DNA of 64,000 nt from contig CAVOZH010000012.1 in assembly GCA_963700955.1 (NCBI GenBank), positions 124,001 to 188,000 of the forward strand, written 5' to 3'. The notes beneath the pieces were generated by a model that made no database searches, was not told the origin of the DNA, and saw only the letters and a program-made list of their open reading frames with translations. This stretch comes from Nocardioides_C sp963700955. GTDB lineage: Bacteria > Actinomycetota > Actinomycetes > Propionibacteriales > Nocardioidaceae. Within the stretch, counting starts at the first letter, position 1, and the number at the start of each line of letters is the position of its first letter. Made by a program: the position numbers and the translations under genes. Of the stretch, positions 43,553 through 53,055 are shown in pieces.

Positions 43553-44296
43553 ATGACCGCTCCCGCCCTGGTGGCCCTGGCCCACGGCAGCCGTGACCCG
43601 CGTTCGGCAGCGACGATCCAGGCGCTGTGCGGCGAGGTCCGCAGCATGCGCCCGGACCTGCGGATCGAGGCTGCGTTCCTCGAGCACTCCAGGCCGTCGT
43701 TCTCCACCGTCGTCGACAAGCTCGTTCGTGCGGGCTACGACGAGATCGTCGTAGTGCCGCTGCTTCTCGCGGAGGCTTACCACGCCAAGGTCGACGTGCC
43801 GGCCGCCATCGCCGCTGCGGAGGCCAAGCACGAGAACCTCAAGGTGCGCGCGAGCAACATCCTGGGGCTCGAGACCGTCTTCCTCGAGGTCCTCGACCGG
43901 AGGCTGCGCGCCGCGCTGAGGGAGGCCCGTGTGCGTGAGCTCGACGCCCTCGTGCTCGCCGCGGCCGGTTCGTCCGACCCACTTGCCAACCAGGCCGTGG
44001 CCCGGCTTGCGCGGCTGTGGGGCACGAAGCACAAGCTGCCCACGGTCGCCGCCTTCGCCTCGGCTGCGCCGCCCGCGACCGGCGAGGCAGTGCGGCAGTT
44101 CCGGGCGGAGGGGCGGCGGCACATCGCCGTCGGCTCGATGTTCCTCGCGCCGGGCACGCTGCCCGACCGGGCAGCCGAGCTCGCGCTCGAGGCCGGTGCA
44201 GTCGCTGTCTCCGCGCCACTCGGCGCCGACACCGAGGTGGCCCGCACGATCCTCGCGCGCTACGCGGTAGGAGCGGTCGAGCTCGTCCCCGTGTGA
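43553..44296 (+). CDS. Sirohydrochlorin chelatase (CbiX/SirB family)
   Basis: A 247-residue class II chelatase, probably inserting Fe2+ into sirohydrochlorin to make siroheme for the upstream sulfite reductase. ALAHGSRDPRSAATIQ carries the catalytic His, and a second half-domain begins ALVLAAAGSSDPLANQAVAR. The active-site His in VVVPLLLAEAYHAKVDVP is also present. It is the last gene before a hairpin. Cobalt use cannot be excluded. Confidence 0.9.
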   Translation: MTAPALVALAHGSRDPRSAATIQALCGEVRSMRPDLRIEAAFLEHSRPSFSTVVDKLVRAGYDEIVVVPLLLAEAYHAKVDVPAAIAAAEAKHENLKVRASNILGLETVFLEVLDRRLRAALREARVRELDALVLAAAGSSDPLANQAVARLARLWGTKHKLPTVAAFASAAPPATGEAVRQFRAEGRRHIAVGSMFLAPGTLPDRAAELALEAGAVAVSAPLGADTEVARTILARYAVGAVELVPV

Positions 44297-44305
44297 GGTG
44301 CGACG

Positions 44306-44351
44306 GACGTCATACGGAGCGGTCGCCGTAGCGCGCGCTTCGTATGACGTC
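44306..44351. terminator. Hairpin between the sulfate operon and lpd
   Basis: GACGTCATACG (44306-44316) pairs perfectly with CGTATGACGTC (44341-44351) and the stem continues for about five more pairs with one G-T wobble. It begins 10 bases after the chelatase stop. No U-run. It probably ends the operon, though the palindromic GACGTC ends could also bind a regulator. Confidence 0.65.
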
Positions 44352-44376
44352 TCGCGGGGTAGGTAGGCTCTGCCTC

Positions 44377-45771
<1,395 letters not shown>

Positions 45772-45797
45772 GCGACCTCGCCTCGCGAACCGACGAG

Positions 45798-45834
45798 AAG
45801 CGGCCATCCGGGCACACCGTGTGGCCGCTTTCTT
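45798..45834 (+). terminator. Terminator after lpdA
   Basis: AAGCGGCCA pairs with TGGCCGCTT (45798-45806 and 45822-45830), followed by TCTTC. It begins 26 bases past the lpdA stop and also serves the convergent DUF3037 gene. Confidence 0.8.
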
Positions 45835-45858
45835 CGTGCCGGGCGCCTGCCCGCCGGG

Positions 45859-46239
45859 TCAGCGGACGAGACGGTCGAGCAGGTGGTCGAGCTGGCCACC
45901 GGGGTCGGTGGTGAGCCCGCCGTGGATCGGCCCGGGTTGTACGACGGTGCTCCGGGGTGCGCTCACGAAGCCGAACCTCGTGCCCAGGGGCGTGCGCCCC
46001 GCGGCACCCGCCGACTCCGCACCACGGCAGACCGCCTCGACCGTGGCGAGTGCCGACCGCACGCCGTCGAGGTCCAGCTCGGGCGCGAGCACCGCGAGAC
46101 GCTCCGAGTCGACATGGCAGCGGGCCTCGAGGAAGTCGGCCTGCTGGCAGTAGAGGACCACCCCGACGTTCACGAACTCCTCGCGGTCGACACGAGGGAC
46201 GCACCGAAGCACGACGTACTGGAAGCCCATGCCGGTCAT
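45859..46239 (-). CDS. DUF3037 protein paired with a HipA-like kinase
   Basis: 126 residues from ATG 46239 (MTGMGFQYVVLRCVPRVDR). The opening QYVVLRCVPRVDREEFVNVG and later CHVDSERLAVLAPELDLD fit DUF3037. Function unknown. Its start overlaps the stop of the HipA-like gene by 4 bases (ATGA), a very constant arrangement for these two families, so they probably work as one unit. No DNA-binding HipB is present. Confidence 0.88.
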   Translation of the reverse strand: MTGMGFQYVVLRCVPRVDREEFVNVGVVLYCQQADFLEARCHVDSERLAVLAPELDLDGVRSALATVEAVCRGAESAGAAGRTPLGTRFGFVSAPRSTVVQPGPIHGGLTTDPGGQLDHLLDRLVR

Positions 46240-47006
46240 GCGGCGCGCTCCGCCGGCAGCCAGGGCCGCTCCCCCGCCACACGAGCGTGCAGGAACTCGA
46301 CGTAGGCGTCCCGCACGGCCTCGACGCCACCGACACCCGGCGGAACCTCGAGCCACTCTTCTGGCACCTGCTCCACGACCTCCCGCAGGAGCTCCCGGGT
46401 GACCCTCGGCGCGAGCTCCGCATCGACGTCCGGCACCCCCGGCAGGTAGGCCGAGAGGACGTGGTCGGAGACGTCGTAGGGCTGTCGGGCGAAGCGTTCG
46501 GGGCTGCCGATCCCCTGCGACCAGCTGTGGTGGAAGTACAAGCACGCACCGTGGTCGATGGCCCACAGCTCCTTGTGCCAGACGAGGAGGTTCGGGTTGC
46601 GCCAGCTCCGGTCGACGTTGGCTGTCAGCGCGTCGAGCCAGATCACCCGGGCGGCCGCCTCCGGGTCCGGGGAGCAGCCGGAGTCGAATCCGAACGACCC
46701 GGGAAGGAAGTCGATGCCGAGGTTGAGCCCGACGCTTGCCGTGAGGAGGTCCTGGACCTCCTCGTCGGCTTCATACCTGCCGATCGCGGCGTCGAGCTCG
46801 ACGGCGACCAGGTCGGGGGTGTGGATGCCGAGACGGCGGGCGAGCTCGCCTACGACGACCTCGGCGACCAGGACGCGAAGGCCCTGACCCGCGCCTCGGA
46901 ACTTGCAGACGTAGGTGCCCAGGTCATCGGCCTCGACGATGCCCGGCAGCGACCCGCCCTCACGCAGCGGTGCGACGTAGCGCGTCGCGGAGACGGTGGG
47001 GATCAC
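46236..47006 (-). CDS. HipA-like kinase (HipA_2 family)
   Basis: A 256-residue protein resembling the kinase core of HipA. GTYVCKFRGAGQGLRVLVAE contains the ATP-binding Lys, and VIWLDALTANVDRSWRNPNL plus WAIDHGACLYFHH correspond to the catalytic loop (Asp, Asn) and metal-binding Asp. It is much shorter than HipA (about 440) and lacks an N-terminal domain. It overlaps DUF3037 by 4 bases. Substrate and toxicity are unknown. Confidence 0.85.
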   Translation of the reverse strand: MIPTVSATRYVAPLREGGSLPGIVEADDLGTYVCKFRGAGQGLRVLVAEVVVGELARRLGIHTPDLVAVELDAAIGRYEADEEVQDLLTASVGLNLGIDFLPGSFGFDSGCSPDPEAAARVIWLDALTANVDRSWRNPNLLVWHKELWAIDHGACLYFHHSWSQGIGSPERFARQPYDVSDHVLSAYLPGVPDVDAELAPRVTRELLREVVEQVPEEWLEVPPGVGGVEAVRDAYVEFLHARVAGERPWLPAERAA

Positions 47007-47034
47007 CGGGACAACCTACCGGGACGGCCGATGC

Positions 47035-47892
47035 TCAGCAGTCGAAGCCTTCCTCGGTCAGCCGCCGGCGCTGCTCGTCCACCTTGAAGTCGGCCTCAGG
47101 CCAGCCCAGCTCCAGGCCTTGAAGCGTTTCGCGGAGAACTTTCGCGACCGCCCAGTTGCGGTACCACTTGCGGTCGCTCGGCACGATCAGCCACGGCGCG
47201 ACGTCGGTGTTGGTCCGCTCCAGCGCGATCTCGTAGGCCTTCTGGTAGCTGGACCAGAACACACGCTCGTCGACGTCTCCGGGGTTGAACTTCCAGTGCT
47301 TCGTCGGGTCGTCGAGGCGCGAGAGCAGGCGCTCCTTCTGCTCGTCCGCGGAGATGTGCAGCATGCACTTGACGACCGTCGTACCGCTCTCGACCAGCTT
47401 CGCCTCGAACTCGTTGATCGCGTCGTAGCGGCGCTCGATCTCGTCGGCCGGGGCGAGCTCGCGCACGCGGCCGATGAGCACGTCCTCGTAGTGCGAACGG
47501 TCGAAGATCCCGATCAGCCCCGGTCCGGGGAGCTCCCGCTCGACCCGCCACAGGAAGTCATGGGCGAGCTCGTCCTCGGTGGGCGGGCCGAACGCCTTGA
47601 TGTGCACGCCCTGGGGGTCGAACAGCGCGACGGAGTGCCGCATCACGCCGCCCTTGCCCGCGGTGTCCATGCCCTGGAGCACGAGGAGGATCCGCCGCGT
47701 CCCGCCGGACCGCCCCTCAGCGAAGAGCATCTCCTGCGGCTCGGACAGCAGCGGGTCGAGCGCGGTGAGCGCCTCCTTCCCCTCGGACTTGCCGCCGTCG
47801 AAGCCCGGCGTCGCGGTGGTGTCATAGGCGACCAGGTTCACCGGCCCCTCGGGCAGGGCGAGCAGATCGGTGAGGCGTCCTTGCGAGGTCAT
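47035..47892 (-). CDS. Polyphosphate kinase 2 family protein
   Basis: A 285-residue PPK2 that transfers phosphate between polyphosphate and nucleotides. Walker A: VLQGMDTAGKGGVMRH; Walker B: GIFDRSHYEDVLI; lid region with DDPTKHWKFNPGDVDER. The length fits single-domain class I or III. The nucleotide preference cannot be read from sequence here. Confidence 0.93.
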   Translation of the reverse strand: MTSQGRLTDLLALPEGPVNLVAYDTTATPGFDGGKSEGKEALTALDPLLSEPQEMLFAEGRSGGTRRILLVLQGMDTAGKGGVMRHSVALFDPQGVHIKAFGPPTEDELAHDFLWRVERELPGPGLIGIFDRSHYEDVLIGRVRELAPADEIERRYDAINEFEAKLVESGTTVVKCMLHISADEQKERLLSRLDDPTKHWKFNPGDVDERVFWSSYQKAYEIALERTNTDVAPWLIVPSDRKWYRNWAVAKVLRETLQGLELGWPEADFKVDEQRRRLTEEGFDC

Positions 47893-47937
47893 GGGGCGAT
47901 GATGCCCAACGGAGCCCGGATCATCCCCGTGCGACGC

Positions 47938-48951
47938 TCAGTCCTCGAGGCCGGCACCTTCGCGGGCGAGCGCGTCGAGGCGGCTGATCGCGCGGTAGTA
48001 CTTCTTCCGGTAGCCGCCTTCGAGCAGATCGGGTGCGAACATCTCGTCGAGGCTGACCCCGCTGGCCACCACCGGCAGGTCGCGGTCGTACATCCGGTCC
48101 GCGAGCACGACGAGGCGCAGGGCGACGGCCTGGTCGCTCACCGTGTGCACGTCCTCGAGACAGACCAGGCGCACGCCGTCGAGCAGCGCGCCGTACTTCG
48201 ACGGGTGCACGTTGGCCAGGTGTCTGGTCAGCGTGGCGAAGTCGTCGAGGCTCGCGCCGTCCTGCCCCGCCCGGCGGTCCACCTCCTCAGCCGACGACGC
48301 ATCGGGCGCTTCGGGGAGGCCGCGATGGCGGTAGTCCTCGCCGTCGATGCGCACGGACTCGAAGGAGTCCGCAAGCCCCTGGATCTCTCGCATGAAGTCG
48401 GCCGTCGCGAACCTTCCCTCGCCGAGCTTGCCCGGGAGGGTGTTCGACGTGGCGGCGAGCCGCACGCCCTGCGCCCTCAGGTTGCGCAAGAGCGTCGAGA
48501 CCAGGACGGTGTCGCCCGGGTCGTCGAGCTCGAACTCGTCGACGCACACCAGGCGGTACGACGAGAGCGCGGCGACCGCGTCGTGGAACCCCAGCGCCCC
48601 GACGAGGTGGGTCAGCTCGACGAACGTCGCGAACAGCTTGGGCCCGGGTACGGCGTGCCACAGCGAGGCCAGCAGGTGCGTCTTGCCGACTCCGTAGCCG
48701 CCGTCGAGGTAGACCCCACCCGATCCAGAGGGCTCGGCCGCTTTGCGGAACAGCCCCTTCTTCTTCACAGGGCGGTTGAGCTGCTCGGCGAAGTCCCTCA
48801 GGACCTCGACCGCCTCCTTCTGTGACGGCTGGCCCGGGTCAGGGAGGTAGGAGTCGAAGCTGACCTCGGCGAAGCGAGGCGGAGGCACGAGCTCGGCGAC
48901 CAGCCGGTCCTTCGACACGTGAGGGTTGCGGGAGCTGAGGCGGATCGGCAC
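47938..48951 (-). CDS. zapE: AFG1-like ATPase ZapE
   Basis: A 337-residue AAA-type ATPase; in E. coli ZapE binds FtsZ and affects septation under stress. Walker A GGYGVGKTHLLASLWH, Walker B LVCVDEFELDD, sensor ATSNTLPGKLGEGRF. It opens with PIRLSSRNPHVSKDRLV. It is divergent from the DNA ligase gene with 36 bases between starts, leaving little room for promoters. Confidence 0.93.
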   Translation of the reverse strand: MPIRLSSRNPHVSKDRLVAELVPPPRFAEVSFDSYLPDPGQPSQKEAVEVLRDFAEQLNRPVKKKGLFRKAAEPSGSGGVYLDGGYGVGKTHLLASLWHAVPGPKLFATFVELTHLVGALGFHDAVAALSSYRLVCVDEFELDDPGDTVLVSTLLRNLRAQGVRLAATSNTLPGKLGEGRFATADFMREIQGLADSFESVRIDGEDYRHRGLPEAPDASSAEEVDRRAGQDGASLDDFATLTRHLANVHPSKYGALLDGVRLVCLEDVHTVSDQAVALRLVVLADRMYDRDLPVVASGVSLDEMFAPDLLEGGYRKKYYRAISRLDALAREGAGLED

Positions 48952-48987
48952 CGGTCAAGCCTACGAGTCGCCGCTACGCTGCCTGAC

Positions 48988-50091
48988 ATGCGTCTGCCTG
49001 TGATGCCGCCCGTGCAACCCATGCTCGCCAAGTCGGTCAAGGGCATCCCCGACCCGGCCAAGTTCAACGGTGGCCTCTCCTTCGAGCCGAAGTGGGACGG
49101 CTTCCGGTGCATCGTCTTCCGCGACGGCGACGAGGTGATCCTCGCCAGCCGCAACACCAAGGAGCTCACCCGCTACTTCCCTGAAGTGGTCGAGGCGGTG
49201 AGGCAGTCGCTGCCCGAACGGTGTGTCGTGGACGGCGAGATCTTCGTCGCGATCGGCGAGCGCCTCGAGTTCGAGCGGCTCCAGGAGCGGATCCACCCCG
49301 CCGACTCCCGGGTCAGGATGCTCGCCGAGGCCACCCCGGCGTCGTTCGTCGCCTTCGACCTCCTGGCGCTCGACGACGAGTCGCTCATGAAGGAGCCGTT
49401 CGCCCTCCGACGTACGCGTCTGGAAGAGGCGATGGCGAACGCGACCGCACCGGTCTACCTCACCCGCACGACCACCGACACGACTGAGGCCGAGGACTGG
49501 TTCGCGCAGTTCGAGGGCGCCGGGCTCGACGGCGTCGTCGCCAAGCCGATGGAGGCGAGCTACCAGCCCAACGTCCGCACGATGCTCAAGATCAAGCACG
49601 AGCGCACCGCCGACGTCGTCGTCGCCGGCTACCGGCTGCACAAGACCTCGACGCCCGAGCAGCCCCTCCTCGGTTCGCTCCTGCTCGGGTTGTACGACGA
49701 CCGCGGCACCCTCCAGCACGTCGGCGTGTCCGCGTCGTTCACAGCCAAGCGGCGAGCCGAGCTCATCGACGAGCTCGCCCCCCTCGTCGTCGACACGAGC
49801 GAGCATCCGTGGGGTGGTTGGGCCGAGGCCGAGCACCACAACGTCACGGGTGACCGGCTGCCGGGTGCCCAGAGCCGATGGAGTGCCGGCAAGGACCTTT
49901 CCTTCGTGCCGCTGGCACCGGAGCGTGTCCTGGAGGTCGGCTACGACCACATGGAGGGAACCCGCTTCCGGCACACCGCGCAGTTCAAGAGGTGGCGGCC
50001 GGACCGGGAACCGACCTCCTGCGGATATGAGCAACTGGAGGAACCAGTGAGCTACGACTTGGGTAAGGTCTTGACCACCAGATCTTCATGA
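48988..50091 (+). CDS. ATP-dependent DNA ligase (LigC-like)
   Basis: A 367-residue single-protein ligase, no extra nuclease or polymerase domain. Adenylation motif KWDGFR (Lys near 38 in FEPKWDGFRCI), then DGEIFVA (motif III) and VVAKPMEASYQPN (motif IV/V); the OB fold follows with RFRHTAQFKRWRPDR. It resembles mycobacterial LigC. ATG 48988 (MRLPVMPPVQPML); an earlier frame start adds unrelated residues. Its stop overlaps a possible start of the next gene (ATGA). Confidence 0.93.
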   Translation: MRLPVMPPVQPMLAKSVKGIPDPAKFNGGLSFEPKWDGFRCIVFRDGDEVILASRNTKELTRYFPEVVEAVRQSLPERCVVDGEIFVAIGERLEFERLQERIHPADSRVRMLAEATPASFVAFDLLALDDESLMKEPFALRRTRLEEAMANATAPVYLTRTTTDTTEAEDWFAQFEGAGLDGVVAKPMEASYQPNVRTMLKIKHERTADVVVAGYRLHKTSTPEQPLLGSLLLGLYDDRGTLQHVGVSASFTAKRRAELIDELAPLVVDTSEHPWGGWAEAEHHNVTGDRLPGAQSRWSAGKDLSFVPLAPERVLEVGYDHMEGTRFRHTAQFKRWRPDREPTSCGYEQLEEPVSYDLGKVLTTRSS

Positions 50092-50108
50092 GCGGAGGGC
50101 GTTTCCCG

Positions 50109-50663
50109 ATGAGTGCCGCAGGAACCGAGACGACTTACAACGTCGTACTCCTTGTCGAGCAGCCGCTCTCCCAACAGGATGCTCGACAGGTGCGTGGTCT
50201 GCACGAGGAGATGGACGAGCACGTGCGCTACCACGTCCTGCTTCCGGTGGAGGACGCCGCGGCACGGGTCGAGTCCGCCATGGGTTCGCTTGCGGCGAGC
50301 GAGGTGCTCGCCTCTCCCGCACTGGTGATGAACGAGGACGACCTGGAGAACATCCAGCACGAGCTGCTCGAGAACGCCCGTCGCGAGCTCTCGGCAAGCC
50401 TCGAGCGACTCATCGAAGCCGGCGGTGACGCGGTCGGCGACATCGTGAGCATCGACCCGATCGACGCTCTCGCCTCGAAGGTGAAGGCGGTCGACGGCCG
50501 TGAGGCGATCATCCTCACCCGGCCGCACGTGGTCTCGGAGTTCTTCCACATGGACTGGACCTCCCGCGCCCGGCGGAAGATCGGCGTGCCGGTGCTGCAC
50601 CTGCTCGAGCACGAGAGCTTCGACGAGCAGGCCGGCGGCGGCGAGGGCGTGACGGGCCTCTAG
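50109..50663 (+). CDS. Conserved hypothetical protein after the DNA ligase gene
   Basis: 184 residues from ATG 50109 (MSAAGTETTYNVVLLVEQPL), with GGAGGG at 50094; the earlier ATG 50088, overlapping the ligase stop, is an alternative. It has a long acidic helical centre (ENIQHELLENARRELSASLE) and ends with VPVLHLLEHESFDEQAGG. The shape recalls universal-stress-like or receiver folds but no motif proves it. Co-transcription with the ligase gene suggests a repair-linked role, by inference. Confidence 0.82.
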   Translation: MSAAGTETTYNVVLLVEQPLSQQDARQVRGLHEEMDEHVRYHVLLPVEDAAARVESAMGSLAASEVLASPALVMNEDDLENIQHELLENARRELSASLERLIEAGGDAVGDIVSIDPIDALASKVKAVDGREAIILTRPHVVSEFFHMDWTSRARRKIGVPVLHLLEHESFDEQAGGGEGVTGL

Positions 50664-50747
50664 GCCGTCAGGATCGTCGGCAAACACGCCGATGTGCCCC
50701 GAAAGCCCGTTCACAAACGCCGGATAGCAACTTTTCTTCTTGTCCTT

Positions 50748-50787
50748 TCCGAATTGACGCTGAAAAGTAAAGAATAGGCAATTCGGA
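50748..50787. promoter_or_regulatory. Dyad in the AT-rich region before the LPQTG gene
   Basis: TCCGAATTG (50748-50756) and CAATTCGGA (50779-50787) form a perfect 9-bp inverted pair, 22 bases apart, within an unusually AT-rich stretch (about 50728-50800). The LPQTG gene starts 122 bases later. It could be an operator or a 5' UTR hairpin. Confidence 0.5.
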
Positions 50788-50909
50788 CTATTGAATGCGT
50801 AACCTGCCGCGCTACCGCCCCGTTGGAATCACTGCATGACGTAGAGCGAAATGCGTCAGCAACACATTCTGGCCCGCCATCCGGGCTAGGGGGACGGAAG
50901 GTCAAGCCA

Positions 50910-51881
50910 ATGCTCGAGAAGCATTCCTTGCTGCGCCTGTCGGCAGCGTCAGTAGCCACGATGTTCTTCACCATGGGCGTCGCCGCTCCGGTGCACGCCG
51001 ACGAGAACGGCCGGCACCACAAGGCACCCCAGACCACGCAACAGTCGGCGAAGAGTGAACACGCCTCGAAGGCCGCGAGCCACCAGCACGGCACCACCAG
51101 GGCCGGAGGAGACACCGCCAGGGGCACGTCGACCGACCAAGGGCGATCGAAGCACAGTCGCGGCACTGCGAATCCGCCCAAGCACGACCCGGTGACCGTC
51201 TGCCACCTTCTCGGGAACGGCTCGTACAACATCCTGACCTTCGACGACAGCGCCCTGAAGGCCCACACCGCCCACGGGGACATCTACCCGGTCCCGGCCG
51301 GCGGTTGCCCTGCGGCCGCGGAGAAAGGCCGGGACAGCGTCCAGGGCAAGCGCGGAGCAACTCCCCCGAAGCACGTGCGGGTGACGGTCTGCCACGTCCT
51401 CGGGAACGGTTCGTACAACATCCTCACCTTCGACGACAGCGCCCTGAAGGCCCACACCGGCCACGGAGACATCTACCCGGTCCCGGCAGACGGGTGCCCT
51501 GTCGCCGCTGTCGGTGAGACTCCCGTCGCCGGGCAGGGCCCTGGAGTCGGGGACGAGAGCCAGGTCACCCCTGGCGAGGTCCTGACATCGCCGGCCGTGA
51601 TCGTTCTCCAGCAGGTACTCGCCGGCACGGTCCTCGGCGTGCAGGCGGAGGGCACCGCGAACCGTGCACCCGCTCAGGTTGCGCCCGCACAGGCCGCTCT
51701 GGGGCAGACCGCTCCAGTCACGGTGGCACCGACCGGAGTCGCAGCCGTGCAGGCTGCGGCCACCGGCGCCCTCCCCCAGACCGGAGCCGGCGAGGTCACG
51801 CTGACCGTCGCCGGCGGACTGGGTCTGTTGGCTGCCGGTGCCGCGATGCTCACACGCAGGCGTCACCACGCACGTCGCTGA
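50910..51881 (+). CDS. LPQTG cell-wall-anchored protein with two repeated domains
   Basis: A 323-residue surface protein from ATG 50910. Signal peptide about residues 1-30 (LSAASVATMFFTMGVAAPVHA). Two near-identical 40-residue domains (95-134 and 158-197) each start VTVCHxLGNGSYNIL and end GDIYPVPAxGCP, with two Cys and several His. Then an Ala/Val/Gln-rich segment and the sorting signal LPQTG (288-292), a hydrophobic helix and RRRHHARR. Sortase should anchor it. The repeated domain is a common actinobacterial extracellular motif without known role. Anchor and signal are firm. Confidence 0.9.
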   Translation: MLEKHSLLRLSAASVATMFFTMGVAAPVHADENGRHHKAPQTTQQSAKSEHASKAASHQHGTTRAGGDTARGTSTDQGRSKHSRGTANPPKHDPVTVCHLLGNGSYNILTFDDSALKAHTAHGDIYPVPAGGCPAAAEKGRDSVQGKRGATPPKHVRVTVCHVLGNGSYNILTFDDSALKAHTGHGDIYPVPADGCPVAAVGETPVAGQGPGVGDESQVTPGEVLTSPAVIVLQQVLAGTVLGVQAEGTANRAPAQVAPAQAALGQTAPVTVAPTGVAAVQAAATGALPQTGAGEVTLTVAGGLGLLAAGAAMLTRRRHHARR

Positions 51882-51910
51882 CGCGACGGCAGCACTTCTG
51901 CGAGGCCCTG

Positions 51911-51942
51911 GCCCCCGTCGGACTCTTCGGTCCGGCGGGGGC
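51911..51942. terminator. Terminator after the LPQTG gene
   Basis: A 13-bp stem with one G-T wobble (GCCCCCGTCGGAC with GTCCGGCGGGGGC) and 6-base loop, 29 bases after the stop codon. Confidence 0.8.
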
Positions 51943-52004
51943 GTCTCATTGCCCCGGTCGGGTCGCTGCGTCACGCGACACGTCGGGCGCGATAACCTCG
52001 CCGG

Positions 52005-52925
52005 GTGCCGGATGTGCCTCATCGCTATCGCTCAGCCGACGAGGACAGCGGAAGGTGGACCGGATTCCCCTTCCGGGACGACGACATCGTGATCAGCACT
52101 CGGTCCAAGAGCGGCACGACGTGGATGCAGATGATCTGTGCGCTGCTCGTCTTCCGGACCCCGGACCTGCCCGCTCCGCTGTCCGAGCTGTCGCCGTGGC
52201 TCGACTGGCTCGTGACGCCTCGTGACGAGGTGCTGGCGGCTCTGGGCGCCCAAGGTCACCGGCGGTTCATCAAGACGCATACGCCGCTGGACGGGGTCCC
52301 GATCCGCCCCGACGTGACGTACATCGTCGTAGCGAGACACCCGCTCGACATGGCGGTGTCTCTCTACCACCAGTCGGCGAACCTCGACCGGGAGCGTATT
52401 GCCGAGCTGACCGGACAACCGGCGACGCAGCGGCGGCCGCAGCGGCCCGTCGAGGACTGGCTCGGTTCCTGGGTCGAGTCCGACGCCGACCCGCGGGACC
52501 AGCTCGACTCCTTGCCGGGAGTCATGTGGCATCTCGCCGATGCCTGGCGCCGTCGGGACTCCTCGAACGTCGTCCTGGTGCACTACGACGACCTGTGCCG
52601 GGACCTGGCGGGCCAGATGCGCCGGCTCGCTTCGCGCCTCGACATCGACGTTCTAGATGAGGTGTGGCCCCACCTGGTGGAGGCAGCGACCTTCGAGGAG
52701 ATGAAGTCGCGGGCGGACCTGCTCGTTCCCGACCCGTCCGGCGTGCTCAAGGACCACCGAGCGTTCTTCCGGCAAGGTTCGTCCGGCTCGGGCCAAGCGC
52801 TCCTCACGTCGGCTCAGACCGCGCGTTACTGGGCACGGGTTGCGCAGCTTGGTCCCCCGGACCTGGTCGACTGGCTTCATCGTCGCCCGGGCGACGGACC
52901 GTCGACCGCGATGTTCTCCGCGTGA
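52005..52925 (+). CDS. Sulfotransferase family protein
   Basis: A 306-residue PAPS-dependent sulfotransferase. The 5'-phosphosulfate loop is TRSKSGTTWMQMI, and the 3'-phosphate site is YIVVARHPLDMAVSLYH. The C-terminal region includes HLVEAATFEEMKSRADLL as in cytosolic-type sulfotransferases. Acceptor unknown. Start GTG 52005 (VPDVPHRYRSADED); no strong ribosome site is seen, so the start is less sure than the gene. Confidence 0.88.
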   Translation: MPDVPHRYRSADEDSGRWTGFPFRDDDIVISTRSKSGTTWMQMICALLVFRTPDLPAPLSELSPWLDWLVTPRDEVLAALGAQGHRRFIKTHTPLDGVPIRPDVTYIVVARHPLDMAVSLYHQSANLDRERIAELTGQPATQRRPQRPVEDWLGSWVESDADPRDQLDSLPGVMWHLADAWRRRDSSNVVLVHYDDLCRDLAGQMRRLASRLDIDVLDEVWPHLVEAATFEEMKSRADLLVPDPSGVLKDHRAFFRQGSSGSGQALLTSAQTARYWARVAQLGPPDLVDWLHRRPGDGPSTAMFSA

Positions 52926-53055
52926 GGCCTGCCCTCGGGAGCCATCGAGACGAGTAGGCGGCATCGAGGAAAGACGCCTCGGAGAGTGACCGAAGCGTCT
53001 ACCGTTCTGCTGTTCCTTGTCGCCGCGGGGTGACGAGCACACCACGGGGGTTCTG

